Shown: positions 10,627 to 24,400 of the stretch, one piece after another
Numbering within the stretch: position 1 is the stretch's first letter
Layout of the letters: the number at the start of each line of letters is the position of its first letter
Origin: Chrysaora quinquecirrha
Taxonomy: Eukaryota; Cnidaria; Scyphozoa; Semaeostomeae; Pelagiidae
Length of the DNA: 64,000 nucleotides
Direction: 5' to 3'
NCBI GenBank assembly: GCA_014526335.1
Contig: JACTAT010000101.1
Location: forward strand, 410,076 to 474,075
The notes under the pieces: model-generated
The model's database searches: none
Told to the model about the DNA's origin: nothing
The model's input: only the letters and a program-made list of their open reading frames with translations
Program-made: the position numbers and the translations under genes

Positions 10627-12579
10627 CATGTATCCACTTGCCCTATCCGGTATATTGGTTAATACAAGGCACGGCGCTTCGATAGCTTTCCGCTATAGTG
10701 TAAACGGTGCCTTTGAAAGTCAAATTTATTGGCTATTATAGCCTTTCAGATAATAATGCTAAGCATTTTTTACAGATTGCACAATATTTACTTGCTTCAC
10801 ATGTGGGAACTGATTCACCAGATTTTGAAGATGTTATGTACGAGGACTCGTTATTGGCTGAACCTAGAGGGTAAAATTCTGGACAAATTTTGGAATTGGA
10901 GTTCTCTGTAGAGTAAAGGGCCGGGCTGTACAAGACCGTTTCTTTTCGTAGTTAAGTACAACATGAAAGACCCTGAGACCGTAAATTCTTTTAGAGCAAA
11001 AAATACCAGTTCTCGAATTTTACTGAAATTATTTTTCTTACCCCTTTGGTGAACCTCAAAATGCGGTGAAAGTTCTTTTACCCATGGCATCAATGACAAT
11101 GTATTTTTTTGTTAAAAGGATAATTTCTTAATTTAGAATGATAATTTAACGAAGGTTTGGAAAAACTCCCTTTTGGATTTTTGACAGGCCCATTGCATAA
11201 TATTTGCAATTTCAAGACCTTTTTGCAGAAATATCAGTGGAAGCAATACAATCCAGATAATCTGAATTTTCAGACTAGCTACTTATGGCCCTGGCCAAAC
11301 CATCAAACATTATATGTAAACATTTGGAATTTACTTAATAAACAATGTTGGAACGTTTGGCCACGTCAGAAAACATTGCTTGACAAGCGTAAAAAGCGTA
11401 AAAGGCAAAATTCATTGAAATTGAATTTCACTCATTGTTTTGAAAGAATTCAAAACATTTTGACAAGCGTAAAAAGCGTAAAAGGCAAAATTCATTGAAA
11501 TTGATTTTCATTCATTGTTTTGAAAAATTCAAAACATTCTTTGTTTGACGCAGGTAAAAAAGTCCACAGCTTTGCACTTTGGAGCTGTATGACCCGCGTG
11601 ATCGTCCAAGAATACAGTAAAACTTTGGTACAATGTTATAGTTGCTTTTACTTTTGACACTTTCAAGTATTTTGATGGCATACTGCATACGCATAAAGTC
11701 ATAAAATCAATTTCATAAATCGCATTTAGAATTCATGTAAATATATTAAAAATTCAATGAATCTTTGTCATCAAAAATTTCATTCGTTACTTTACTAAAC
11801 AAGATATCATTTAAAAGAGTTTTCAGCAAGGAGAAATATTTTATGAGGGATCCGTCATTATTTATGAGCGGTATGGGGGCCGAAAAAAAGTATTTTGCAC
11901 TATCAAGAATCTTATTCCCACCCTTGTGTACAAGAATTTTTTTATTACCCTATCTAAAAGCAACTTATACTTTTCAGTCCCCCCCCCCCGCCAATGACCC
12001 CAGCCCTAGTCATAAATAATGAAATTTTCGTAAGCTCTCTGTCATTTTGATCTGCCCTTTTCTTACTTAGTCGATTCCGCCAATCGTTTTCAATATATTT
12101 GCTAAATGTAAAAGGGTATCATTAGATGTTTACACAGTCTGTCCCTCTACTTTTGCTTTATCTCCAAACAAATTCGATCGTATTCGTCAAAATATTTTTA
12201 GCAAATATTCTTATCAAACATGCAGATGACGTTATTGTTATTATGGGTCCAGAAATCGGGGCACTAACTTATATTTCTCTGCTTCTGAAACATTTGAAAT
12301 TCCTTTGGTAAAAAGAATAGTGTCCCTTTAAAGAAAGTTTATCGTACGCGTTTTTACAGCATAATGGAGATTCGGCGTTGTGCCATTTTTTTTATTGAAT
12401 ACAGTAATGACGGCTGCCCTCCCTCCCACACTCTCGAAATTCCAACGTCTGTAATTTTGTTGTTATCTTTACACATTACCTTATAGCGAATAACTTGTAA
12501 TTTACACACAAATTTTTATACAGAATGTGATTGCTTATTTTTGTAGTAGGGAAATTGGATGTTATATTTCATACCTCTT
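10627..12579. other. Intergenic with an 80-bp tandem duplication
   Basis: A unit beginning TGACAAGCGTAAAAAGCGTA at 11381 repeats at 11461 (80-bp period, two copies). The rest shows no supported gene, RNA or complete element. Confidence 0.5.
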
Positions 12580-13502
12580 ATACCGTATTTGCTCTAGTAA
12601 ACGCCTAGCCCCAAATAAACTTCTTCCTATATTAATCACCTTTCCCACATAGTAAATGCAATTAATCCCCCCCCCCCTTATTAGGCCTCCCCCTTCTTAA
12701 CGCGTCCCTTCCAAGAACGCCGCAAACATCAGGGCGGCGTTTGATAAGACAAGTTGCAGAGATTGCAAATAAGAGAATGCATCAGGTTTATTTTGTCTCT
12801 TTCGTTTCGTATGATATCAGATGATGAGAAAAGGGCCGTTGTAATTCTCCTTTATGGAGTACATATTTTTGGTAAAAGTGTGTTCTGCGTCTGTTTGTGA
12901 AGGATCGAAGTTTCTTACTTATATCTTGCTTGTATGCAACCCATGCATTTCGATACGCTCTTTTTTGTAAGAATATCTTAATTTTTGCTGAGCCTCGATA
13001 TTCTAAAAAATTCTCGATTTTGAGCCTACAAATAATTCTTAAACGTTTCTTGGGCGACATCGCATGTATTGAGCAATAATATAAGGTCAAGATTAAGACA
13101 CAGTTGCAAATGCATATTTGATGACTGTACTTAAAACATAAGCGCCAAAGTCACACTACTTGTCCTGTTTGTTGAAAAAACTCCTAAAACACGGATAAAT
13201 AGAAAACCCCAACGTTTTGGTATATCGGAGCATGCATGGCTGTGATTCTTCTTAAATGTCGAGAATTTTGAGCCTCGATACTGTATTCTTGTTAAATATA
13301 TTCTTGCATTCTCAATTCTTTCGTACAAAACATAGGTAGTAGATAGAAAAAAGACTTCTATTTCTATCTCTTCTATTTATTATGCACAAAACAAAACAAC
13401 TGTTAGATAAGCCTCCTTAACAGCTCCCTCTAATAAACGCTGCATCAAATTTCTTGAGAATTTAGTAAATTCCCTGGGCGGTTACTAGAGGAAATATGGT
13501 AT
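12580..13502. mobile_element. TIR element with ATACCGTATTTGCTCTAGTA termini
   Basis: The left end ATACCGTATTTGCTCTAGTA with AACGCC (12580-12605) is inverted, with few mismatches, at 13477-13502 (GGCGGTTACTAGAGGAAATA then TGGTAT). Subterminal C-rich stretches mention CCTCCC and TTATTAGGCC, typical of a decayed non-autonomous DNA element. No convincing coding region. Confidence 0.65.
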
Positions 13503-13849
13503 GTAAAAGACTATTATCAAAATATTTGATATTATATTTATATATTGAATTTTTTAAAAAATTGATATGATAATTCTATATGTATTAAACTTTTTGGGTG
13601 AATAGTTTTGGTAAAAAAAGCACGAATGAAAACGATTTTTTCCTTTTCAACAAGATGTTTCTCCTGACTTCAATTAGAAATTGATTAGAATTAAGAAATT
13701 GACACCATAGAAATAAGATTGTTATGCTTTAAGTTCCTTTTCTTATCCATCAAGTTTCTGTTGCTTTTTGACCGTTTCATGTCTCAGAGCATTTGAACAA
13801 CCAATCTTTAAGACGCATAAGGCAAAGATTCGGGTTAAATTTTTGTACT
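13503..13849. other. Intergenic, nothing supported
   Basis: AT-rich sequence with no recognisable feature. Confidence 0.4.
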
Positions 13850-14250
13850 ACACGCTTTTTTTATAAGGAACCTACTTCAAGGCCTAGTTCTTAAAGTTAC
13901 TTATTTTTGGACCTCTTTTGAGGCAATTGTAGTTCCAAAAGTTCCTTAATAGTTCCTTAATTTTAACTGCACATAAAGTGGTCTTAACATTAAAAGAGAG
14001 ACAAATGCATGTGAGCAAAGCTCGAGACTACTCGAGGAAACATTTGATACATGTGTAACGTACAATTTATGTGGTTTTCGACTGCAAATGAATGGAACCG
14101 GCTTTCTAATTCTTGGTTATTTGCAGTGATAAAAGCTTTCGACATTGAGAGGTTCCTTAACGATGTTCTCTTTAGTAGTATAAGTTCTTTAAATTTTCGG
14201 GCCTCCTACATGTAGGTTCCTTGTAAGGTGGTTCTTTATAAAAAGCGTGT
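13850..14250. mobile_element. MITE, ATAAGGAAC subfamily (GTTCCTTA type)
   Basis: Begins ACACGCTTTTTTTATAAGGA and ends GGTTCTTTATAAAAAGCGTG then T. It is collinear with 5733-6135 throughout and close to it in sequence. No target duplication is visible. Confidence 0.85.
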
Positions 14251-15424
14251 ATTTCAGAAAATGCTTGAGTTAAATAATGACAAACAAGGTGTCTAAAGGG
14301 AGGGTGAAGCCTTTGTTTTGAAAATTCAAGTTTTCTTACAAAAACTTTCCGTATGAGGACAAGACCGTGAAGGCTTTGGCCCTCGGTTGATTGAGCCCTA
14401 GCCATAGTGCAATTTTTTTGGCGAAATTTTTTTGGCCCATTTCAGGGTTTTTATTTTGTCTATGTTTTTAGACTAAATAGACTTAATTATATCCATTGAA
14501 ACGTATTGCAAGATTGTCCTAGATAAACCCATGGACGGCTATTATTTTTAATGATTTTAAAGAATCTTGAAACCCACAATCTTGGCAGAATTCAACTATT
14601 TTGTCTTAGTAACACCTTAACTTAGCCTTTTGGCCACAAAAGCGATTTTTCCGGGTTTCATGCCACCATTCCAAGGCTTATCCGCTACTAATGTTCACCC
14701 GCATCACTGGCTTCCAGGTAAAAAGCTAGTCCTATGTTACTAATTTTTGCTTATGCAAATGAGGTTCACCTTTGTTCTTGCCCATTCTTTTTTCTTGGGC
14801 CACCATAGAACCGCGCTTCTTTTTTGTTCGAAGCCTCTTCTTCCCAGGAAGTGCAGTACGGAGTCTTCCGTCTTCAAAACTTTTCATGCTTCAAGTTGGT
14901 TAAAAATTTCGCTTTTTTCTTGTTGTTAATGCTTGCTGATTCTGATTCTTTTGTCTCTCTGATAGATTGCCAAGAAAACATTTTACTCCCTGAATCTTAC
15001 AATGAAACTGAAAAGTTCCTCGGATTTAAATGTGAGCTACTCTCAAAAGTATACCTAAAATCACCACACAAAATGGTTGGTATTTAATCTTTACATAGCG
15101 CAATTTTGAATAAAAACCCAAGGTATAAACTTTTAAACTCACATTAGGGTTGTTTCTTCCTATAGATTTAAACAAATTTTTTTTATAAATGCAGTTATAA
15201 TAAATAAATAATTAAGACAAACATAACCAGAACTACAGTCCGGGTGGTTTAGCCCTCTTTTTAAGCCTCCTGGACTCTAGCGAAAGTTCAATTCGTTCAT
15301 TTTCGCACAAGAATCTCAAAGATAATTTCCTGGCAGAAAATCAGAATTTGTTGAATTGTGGCATGGAATGGATTTGAACGCCTAAGTCGTTGGGCTGAGT
15401 ATTGTCTTGCCAAAGCTTATCTGG
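14251..15424. other. Intergenic; possible decayed exon only
   Basis: At about 14965 a TCTGATAG acceptor-like site precedes an open stretch, but no donor or partner exon could be tied to it. Nothing else is supported before the satellite. Confidence 0.3.
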
Positions 15425-18400
15425 TACCAACGCAAGGCTAAACTAAAGCCAAATGGCCAAAAATCGAGCAAAATCGAGGAAAATCGAGGAAAATATCAGT
15501 AGAAATAGCTTTCTAAGTGGTAAAAAAAAAACAATTCTAATGCCTCTAACTGGCTAAAGAAATCTGTTTCGGTTAGAAAATGGCTCAAAAAAGTCCCCGA
15601 AAATCGCCCATTTTTGCCCAAAAGAACAAGGCTAAGACAAAATTGGAAAAGATCGGCCAAAATTGAAAAGTTATAAAAGAGTTTCTAAAAAGCTTCAAAA
15701 TCACTAGAAATAGCCTCCAACGTTCATAATTTACCATTCCAATGCCTCTGACTGGCTAAAAGAAAGCTATTTAGGTCAGATAATTGGCCAGGAAGGACCC
15801 CGAAAATCGCCCATTCTTTTCCAAGAAAGCAAAGCTATACTGAGGCAAAATGGACAAAAAAATAGGCCAAAACCAATGATTTCTAAATGGCTCCAAAAAC
15901 ACCATAGCCTCCAAGAGCACTTTAAACCATTACCAGTCCTCTGACAGGCTTAAGAAAGATATTTAGGTCCAAGAATGGCCAAAAAAGCCCCCGAAAATGC
16001 CCAAAAAAGGCAAGGATATACTAAGGCAAACGGGCCAAAAAAGGCCAAAATCAAGGGTTTCTGAAAGCCTCCAAATTCATTAGATATAGCATGGCTGTAA
16101 TTCCAATGCCTCTAACAGGCTAAAGTAAAGGTATTTAGGTCAGAAAATGGTCAAAATTAAAACCCTGGAAATAGCCAATGTTTGCATTTGCCCAAAATGG
16201 CAAGGCTATGCTAAGGCAAAATGGCCACGCATTAGCCAAAATCGAAGGTTTAAAGGCTCGAAAACCACTGGAAAAAGCTTCCAAGGGTAAAATAAACCAT
16301 TCCAATGCCTCTTACCGGCAAAAATAAAGCTATTTAGGTAAGAACATGGTCAAAATAAAAACCCTGAAAATGGCCAATTTTTGCCCAAAAACGCAAGGCT
16401 ATACTAAGGCAAAAAGGCCAAAAATTGGTAAAAATCGATGCTTTCAAAACGGCTCCAAAACCCTAGAAAAAGCCTTCAGGGGATAAGATAAACCATTCAA
16501 ATGGCTCTCACCGCCTAAAATAAAGCTAATTAGGTCAGTAAATAGTCAAAATAAAAACCCTGAAAATAGCTATTTTTGCCTATAAAAAGGCAAAGCTATA
16601 CTAAGGCAAAATGGCCAAAAATCGGCAAAAATTAGGGGTTTATAAGTGGCTCCAATATCCCTAGCAAAAGCCTTCAGGGGATAAGATAAACCATTCAAAT
16701 GCCCCTCATGGGCTAAAATATAGCAATTTAGGTCAGAAAATGATCAAAATAATAACCCTGAAAATAGCCAATTTTTGCCAAAAAAGTCAAGGCTATACTA
16801 AGGCAAATTGGTTAAAAATCAGAAAAAATCAGGGGTTTCTAAATGGCTCCGAAATCCCTAGAAAAAGCCTCCAGCAGATAAAATAAACCATTCAAATGCG
16901 TCTCACCGGCTAAAATAAAGCAATTTAATTCAGAAAATTGGTCAAAATAAAAACCCTGAAAATAGCCAATTTCTGCCCAAAAAGGCAAGGCTATACTAAG
17001 GCAAAATGGCAAAAATCCGCAAAAATCGAGGGCTTCTAAACGGCTCCAGAATCCCTAGAAAAGCCTTCAGGGGATAAAATAAACCATTCAAATGCCTCTC
17101 ACCGCCTAAAATAAAGCTAATTAGGTCAGAAAATAGTCAAAATAAAAATCCTGAAAATAGACATTTTTGCCCAAACATGCAAGGCTATACTAAGGCAAAA
17201 TGGCCAAAAATCGGCAAAAACCGAGGGTTTCTAAACGGCTCCAGAATACCTAAAAAAAGCCTTCAGGGGATAAGATAAACCATTCAAATGGCTCTCACCG
17301 CCTAAAATAAAGCTATTTAGGTCAGAAAATAGTCAAAATAAAAACCCTGAAAATAGCCATTTTTGCCCAAAAAGGCAAGGCTATACTAAGGCAAAATGGC
17401 CAAAAATCGGCCAAAATTGAGGGTTTCAAAAAGTCTCCAAAATCACTATAAAAAGTTCCAAGGGTATAGTAAGCCATTGAAATGCCTCTCTCCATCTAAA
17501 ATAAAGCTATTTAAGTCAGAAAATGGTCAAAATAGAAACCCTGAAAATAGCCAACGGCTCCAAAATCCCTAGAAAAGGCCTTCAGGGGATAAAATAAACC
17601 ATTGAAATGCCCCTCACCGGCTAAAATAAAGCTATTTAAGTCAGAAAATAGTCAATATAAAAACCCTGAAAATAGCCATTTGTGCCCAAAACGGCAAGGC
17701 TATGCTAAGGCAAAATGGCAAAAAATCGGCAAAAATCGAGGGTTTCTAAACGACTCCAAAACCCTAGAAAAAGCCTTCAGGGGATAAATAAACCATTCAA
17801 ATGCCTTTCACGGGCTAAAACAAAGCTATTTAAGTCAGAAAATTGTCAATATAAAACCCTGAAAATAGCCAATTTTTGCCCAAAAAGGCAAGGCTATACT
17901 AAGGAAAAATTGCCAATATCAGCAAAAATCGACGGTTTCTAAACTGCTCCCAAATTCCTGTAAAAGCCTTCAGAGGATAAAATAAACCATTCATATGCCT
18001 TTCACCGGCTAAAATAAAGCTAATTAGGTCAGAAAATAGTCAAAATAAAAACCCTGAAAATAGCCATTTTTGTCCAAACAGGCAAGGCTATAATAAGGCA
18101 AAATGGCCAAAAATCGGCAAAAATCGAGGGTTTCTAAACGGCTCCAGAATCCCTAGAAAAAGCATTCAGGGGATAAAATAAACCATTCAAATGGCTCTCA
18201 CCGCCTAAAATAAAGCTAATTAGGTCAGTACATGGTCAAAATAAAACCCCGAAAGTAGCCATTCTTGCCCAAAAAGGCAAGGCTATACTAAGGCAAAACG
18301 GCCAAAAATTGGCAAAAATCGAGGGTTTCTAAACGGCTCCAAAGTCCCTAGAAAAAGTCTTCAAGGGATAAAATAAACCATTCAAATGCCTCTCACAGGC

Positions 18401-21400
18401 TAAAATAAAGCTATTTAGGTCAGGAAACGGTCAAAATAAAAACCCTGAAAATGGCCAATTTTTGCCCAAAAACGCACGGCTATACTAAGGCAAAAAGGCC
18501 AAAAATCGGCAGAAATCGACGGTTTCTTAAAGGCTCCAAAATCCCTAGAAAAAGTCTTCAGGGGATAAAATAAACCATTCAAATGCCTCTCACAGGCTAT
18601 AATAAAGCTATTTAGGTCAGGAAACGGTCAAAATGAAAACCCTGAAAATGGCCAATTTTTGCCCAAAAACGCAAGGCTATACTAAGGCAAAATGGCCAAA
18701 AATCCGCAAAAATCGAGGGCTTCTAAACCGCTCTAGAATCCCTAGAAAAAGCCTTCAGGGAATAAAATAAACCAATCAAATGCCTCTCACCGCCTAAATT
18801 TAAGCTAATTAGGTCAGAAAATAGTCAAAATAAAAACCCTGAAAATAGCCATTTTTGCCCAAACAGGCAAGGCTATACTAAGGCAAAATGGCCAAAAATC
18901 GAGCAAAATCGAGGGTTCTTACAAAGCTCAAATATCAGTAGAAATAGCTTTCTAAGTGGTAAAAGAAAAAACAATTCTAATGCCTCTAACTGGCTAAAGA
19001 AATCTGTTTCGGTTAGAAAATGGCTCAAAAAAGTCCCCGAAAATCGCCCATTTTTGCCCAAAAGAACAAGGCTAAGACAAAATTGGAAAAGATCGGCCAA
19101 AATTGTTAAAAAGAGTTTCTAAAAGCTTCAAAATCACTAGAAATAGCCTCCAACGTTCATAATTTACCATTCCAATGCCTCTGACTGGCTAAAGGAAAGA
19201 TATTTAGGTCAGATAATTGGCCAGGAAGGACCCCGAAAATCGCCCATTCTTTTCCAAGAAAGCAAAGCTATACTGAGGCAAAATGGACAAAAAAATAGGC
19301 CAAAACCAATGATTTCTAAATGGCTCCAAAAACACCATAGCCTCCAAGAGCACTTTAAACCATTACCAGTCCTCTGACAGGCTTAAGAAAGATATTTAGG
19401 TCCAAGAATGGCCAAAAAGCCCCGAAAATGCCCAAAAAGGCAAGGATATACTAAGGCAAACGGGCCAAAAAAGGCCAAAATCAAGGGTTTCTGAAAGCCT
19501 CCAAATTCATTAGATATAGCATGGCTGTAATTCCAATGCCTCTAACAGGCTAAAGTAAAGGTATTTAGGTCAGAAAATGGTCAAAATTAAAACCCTGGAA
19601 ATAGCCAATGTTTGCATTTGCCCAAAATGGCAAGGCTATGCTAAGGCAAAATGGCCACGCATTAGCCAAAATCGAAGGTTTAAAGGCTCGAAAACCACTG
19701 GAAAAAGCTTCCAAGGGTAAAATAAACCATTCCAATGCCTCTTACCGGCAAAAATAAAGCTATTTAGGTAAGAACATGGTCAAAATAAAAACCCTGAAAA
19801 TGGCCAATTTTTGCCCAAAAACGCAAGGCTATACTAAGGCAAAATGGCCAAATATCGGCAAAAATCGAGGGCTTCTAAACGGCTCCAAAACCCTAGAAAA
19901 AGCCTTCAGGGGATAAAATAAACCATTCAAATGCCTCTCACCGCCTAAAATAAAGCTAATTAGGTCAGAAAATAGTCAAAATACTAAGGAAAAAAAACCC
20001 TGAAAATAGCTAGGGGATAAAATAAACCATCCAAATGCCTTTTGCCAGAAACGGTCAAAATAAAAACCTTGAAAATAAAAGGCAAGGCTATACTAAGGCA
20101 AAATGGCCAAAAATCGGCAAAATTAGGGGTTTCTAAGTGGCTCCAATATCCCTAGCAAAAGCCTTCAGGGATAAGATAAACCATTCAAATGCCCCTCATG
20201 GGCTAAAATAAAGCTATTTAGGTCAGAAAATTGTCAAAATAATAACCCTGAAAATAGCCAAATTTTGCCAAAAAGGCAAGGCTATACTAAGGCAAAATGG
20301 CTTAAAATCAGAAAAATCAGGGGTTTCTAAATGGCTCCGAAATCCCTAGAAAAAGCCTCCAGCAGATAAAATAAACCATTCAAATGCGTCTCACCGGCTA
20401 AAATAAAGCAATTTAATTCAGAAAATTGGTCAAAATAAAAACCCTGAAAATAGCCAATTTCTGCCCAAAAAGGCAAGGCTATACTAAGGCAAAATGGCAA
20501 AAAATCCGCAAAAATCGAGGGCTTCTAAACGGCTCCAGAATCCCTAGAAAAAGCCTTCAGGGGATAAAATAAACCATTCAAATGCCTCTCACCGCCTAAA
20601 ATAAAGCTAATTAGGTCAGAAAATAGTCAAAATAAAAATCCTGAAAATAGACATTTTTGCCCAAACATGCAAGGCTATACTAAGGCAAAATGGCCAAAAA
20701 TCGGCAAAAACCGAGGGTTTCTAAACGGCTCCAGAATACCTAAAAAAAGCCTTCAGGGGATAAGATAAACCATTCAAATGGCTCTCACCGCCTAAAATAA
20801 AGCTATTTAGGTCAGAAAATAGTCAAAATAAAAACCCTGAAAATAGCCATTTTTGCCCAAAAAGGCAAGGCTATACTAAGGCAAAATGGCCAAAAATCGG
20901 CCAAAATTGAGGGTTTCAAAAAGTCTCCAAAATCACTATAAAAAGTTCCAAGGGTATAGTAAGCCATTGAAATGCCTCTCTCCATCTAAAATAAAGCTAT
21001 TTAAGTCAGAAAATGGTCAAAATAGAAACCCTGAAAATAGCCAACGGCTCCAAAATCCCTAGAAAAGGCCTTCAGGGATAAAATAAACCATTGAAATGCC
21101 CCTCACCGGCTAAAATAAAGCTATTTAAGTCAGAAAATAGTCAATATAAAACCCTGAAAATAGCCATTTGTGCCCAAAACGGCAAGGCTATGCTAAGGCA
21201 AATGGCAAAAATCGGCAAAAATCGAGGGTTTCTAAACGACTCCAAAACCCTAGAAAAAGCCTTCAGGGGATAAATAAACCATTCAAATGCCTTTCACGGG
21301 CTAAAACAAAGCTATTTAAGTCAGAAAATTGTCAATATAAAACCCTGAAAATAGCCAATTTTTGCCCAAAAAGGCAAGGCTATACTAAGGAAAAATTGCC

Positions 21401-24400
21401 AATATCAGCAAAAATCGACGGTTTCTAAACTGCTCCCAAATTCCTGTAAAAGCCTTCAGAGGATAAAATAAACCATTCATATGCCTTTCACCGGCTAAAA
21501 TAAAGCTAATTAGGTCAGAAAATAGTCAAAATAAAAACCCTGAAAATAGCCATTTTTGTCCAAACAGGCAAGGCTATAATAAGGCAAAATGGCCAAAAAT
21601 CGGCAAAAATCGAGGGTTTCTAAACGGCTCCAGAATCCCTAGAAAAAGCATTCAGGGGATAAAATAAACCATTCAAATGGCTCTCACCGCCTAAAATAAA
21701 GCTAATTAGGTCAGTACATGGTCAAAATAAAACCCCGAAAGTAGCCATTCTTGCCCAAAAAGGCAAGGCTATACTAAGGCAAAACGGCCAAAAATTGGCA
21801 AAAATCGAGGGTTTCTAAACGGCTCCAAAGTCCCTAGAAAAAGTCTTCAAGGGATAAAATAAACCATTCAAATGCCTCTCACAGGCTAAAATAAAGCTAT
21901 TTAGGTCAGGAAACGGTCAAAATAAAAACCCTGAAAATGGCCAATTTTTGCCCAAAAACGCACGGCTATACTAAGGCAAAAAGGCCAAAAATCGGCAGAA
22001 ATCGACGGTTTCTTAAAGGCTCCAAAATCCCTAGAAAAAGTCTTCAGGGGATAAAATAAACCATTCAAATGCCTCTCACAGGCTATAATAAAGCTATTTA
22101 GGTCAGAAACGGTCAAAATGAAAACCCTGAAAATGGCCAATTTTGCCCAAAAACGCAAGGCTATACTAAGGCAAAATGGCCAAAATCCGCAAAAATCGAG
22201 GGCTTCTAAACCGCTCTAGAATCCCTAGAAAAGCCTTCAGGGAATAAAATAAACCAATCAAATGCCTCTCACCGCCTAAATTTAAGCTAATTAGGTCAGA
22301 AAATAGTCAAAATAAAAACCCTGAAAATAGCCATTTTTGCCCAAACAGGCAAGGCTATACTAAGGCAAAATGGCCAAAAATCGAGCAAAATCGAGGGTTC
22401 TTACAAAGCTCAAATATCAGTAGAAATAGCTTTCTAAGTGGTAAAAGAAAAAACAATTCTAATGCCTCTAACTGGCTAAAGAAATCTGTTTCGGTTAGAA
22501 AATGGCTCAAAAAAGTCCCCGAAAATCGCCCATTTTTGCCCAAAAGAACAAGGCTAAGACAAAATTGGAAAAGATCGGCCAAAATTGAAAAAGAGTTTCT
22601 AAAAAGCTTCAAAATCACTAGAAATAGCCTCCAACGTTCATAATTTACCATTCCAATGCCTCTGACTGGCTAAAGGAAAGATATTTAGGTCAGATAATTG
22701 GCCAGGAAGGACCCCGAAAATCGCCCATTCTTTTCCAAGAAAGCAAAGCTATACTGAGGCAAAATGGACAAAAAAATAGGCCAAAACCAATGATTTCTAA
22801 ATGGCTCCAAAAACACCATAGCCTCCAAGAGCACTTTAAACCATTACCAGTCCTCTGACAGGCTTAAGAAAGATATTTAGGTCCAAGAATGGCCAAAAAA
22901 GCCCCCGAAAATGCCCAAAAAAGGCAAGGATATACTAAGGCAAACGGGCCAAAAAAGGCCAAAATCAAGGGTTTCTGAAAGCCTCCAAATTCATTAGATA
23001 TAGCATGGCTGTAATTCCAATGCCTCTAACAGGCTAAAGTAAAGGTATTTAGGTCAGAAAATGGTCAAAATAAAAACCCTGGAAATAGCCAATGTTTGCA
23101 TTTGCCCAAAATGGCAAGGCTATGCTAAGGCAAAATGGCCACGCATTAGCCAAAATCGAAGGTTTAAAGGCTCGAAAACCACTGGAAAAAGCTTCCAAGG
23201 GTAAAATAAACCATTCCAATGCCTCTTACCGGCAAAAATGAAGCTATTTAGGTAAGAACATGGTCAAAATAAAAACCCTGAAAATGGCCAATTTTTGCCC
23301 AAAAACGCAAGGCTATACTAAGGCAAAATGGCCAAATATCGGCAAAAACCGAGGGCTTCTAAACGGCTCCAAAATCCCTAGTAAAAGCCTTCAGGGGATA
23401 AAATAAACCATTCAAATGCCTCTCACCGGCTAAAATAAAGCTGTTAAAGTCAGAAAATGGTCAAAATAAAAACCCATGAAAATAGCCAATTTTTCATCAA
23501 AAAGGCAAGGCTATACTAAGGAAAAATTGCCAAATTCGGCAAAAATTGAGGGTTTCTAAACGGCCCCAAAATCCCTAGAGAAAGACTTCAGGGGATAAAA
23601 TAAACCATCCAAATGCCTCTCACAGGCTAAAATAAAGCTATTTAGGTCAGGAAACGGTCAAAATAAAAACCTTGAAAATAGCCAATATTTGCCCAAAAAG
23701 GCAAGGCTATACTAAGGCGAAATGGCCAAAAATCGGCAAAAATCGATGGTTTCTAAATGGCTCCAAACCCCAGAAAAGGCCTTCAGGGGATAAATAAACC
23801 ATTCAAATGCCTTTCACTGGCTAAAATAAAGCTATTTAAGTCAGAAAATTGTCAATTAAAAAACCCCTGAAAATAGCCAATCTGCGCCCCAAAAGGCAAG
23901 GCTATACTAAGGCAAAATGGCCAAAAATCGGTAAAAATCGGGGGTTTCTAAATGGCTCCAATATCCCTAGAAAAAGCCTTCAGGGGATAAGATAAACCAT
24001 TCAAATGCCTCTCACCGCCTAAAATAAAGCTAATTAGGTCAGAAAATAGTCAAAATAAAAACCCTGAAAATAGCCAATTTCTGCCCAAAAAGGCAAGGCT
24101 ATACTAAGGCAAAATGGCAAAAAATCCGCGAAAATCGATGCTTTCAAAACGGCTCCAAAACCCTAGAAAAAGCCTTCAGGGATAAATAAACCATTCAAAC
24201 GCCTTTCATTGGCTAAAATAAAGCTATTTAAGTCAGAAAATGGTCAATCAAAAAACCCCGTGAAAATAGCCAATTTGCGCCCCAAAAGGCAAGGCTATAG
24301 GCTAAGGCAAAAAGGCCAAAAATTGGTAAAAATCGGGAGTTTCTAAATGGCTCCAAAATGCCTAGAAAAAGCCTCCAGCAGATAAAATAAACCACTCAAA

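Noticed and set aside
12897..13328. Open frames on both strands within 12580-13502
   Set aside because: They lie inside a TIR element, are short and overlap each other without transposase motifs.
15240..15300. tRNA gene-like sequence (TGGTTTAGCCC ... AGTTCAATTC)
   Set aside because: A T-arm-like hairpin is present, but D, anticodon and acceptor stems do not form; too weak to call.
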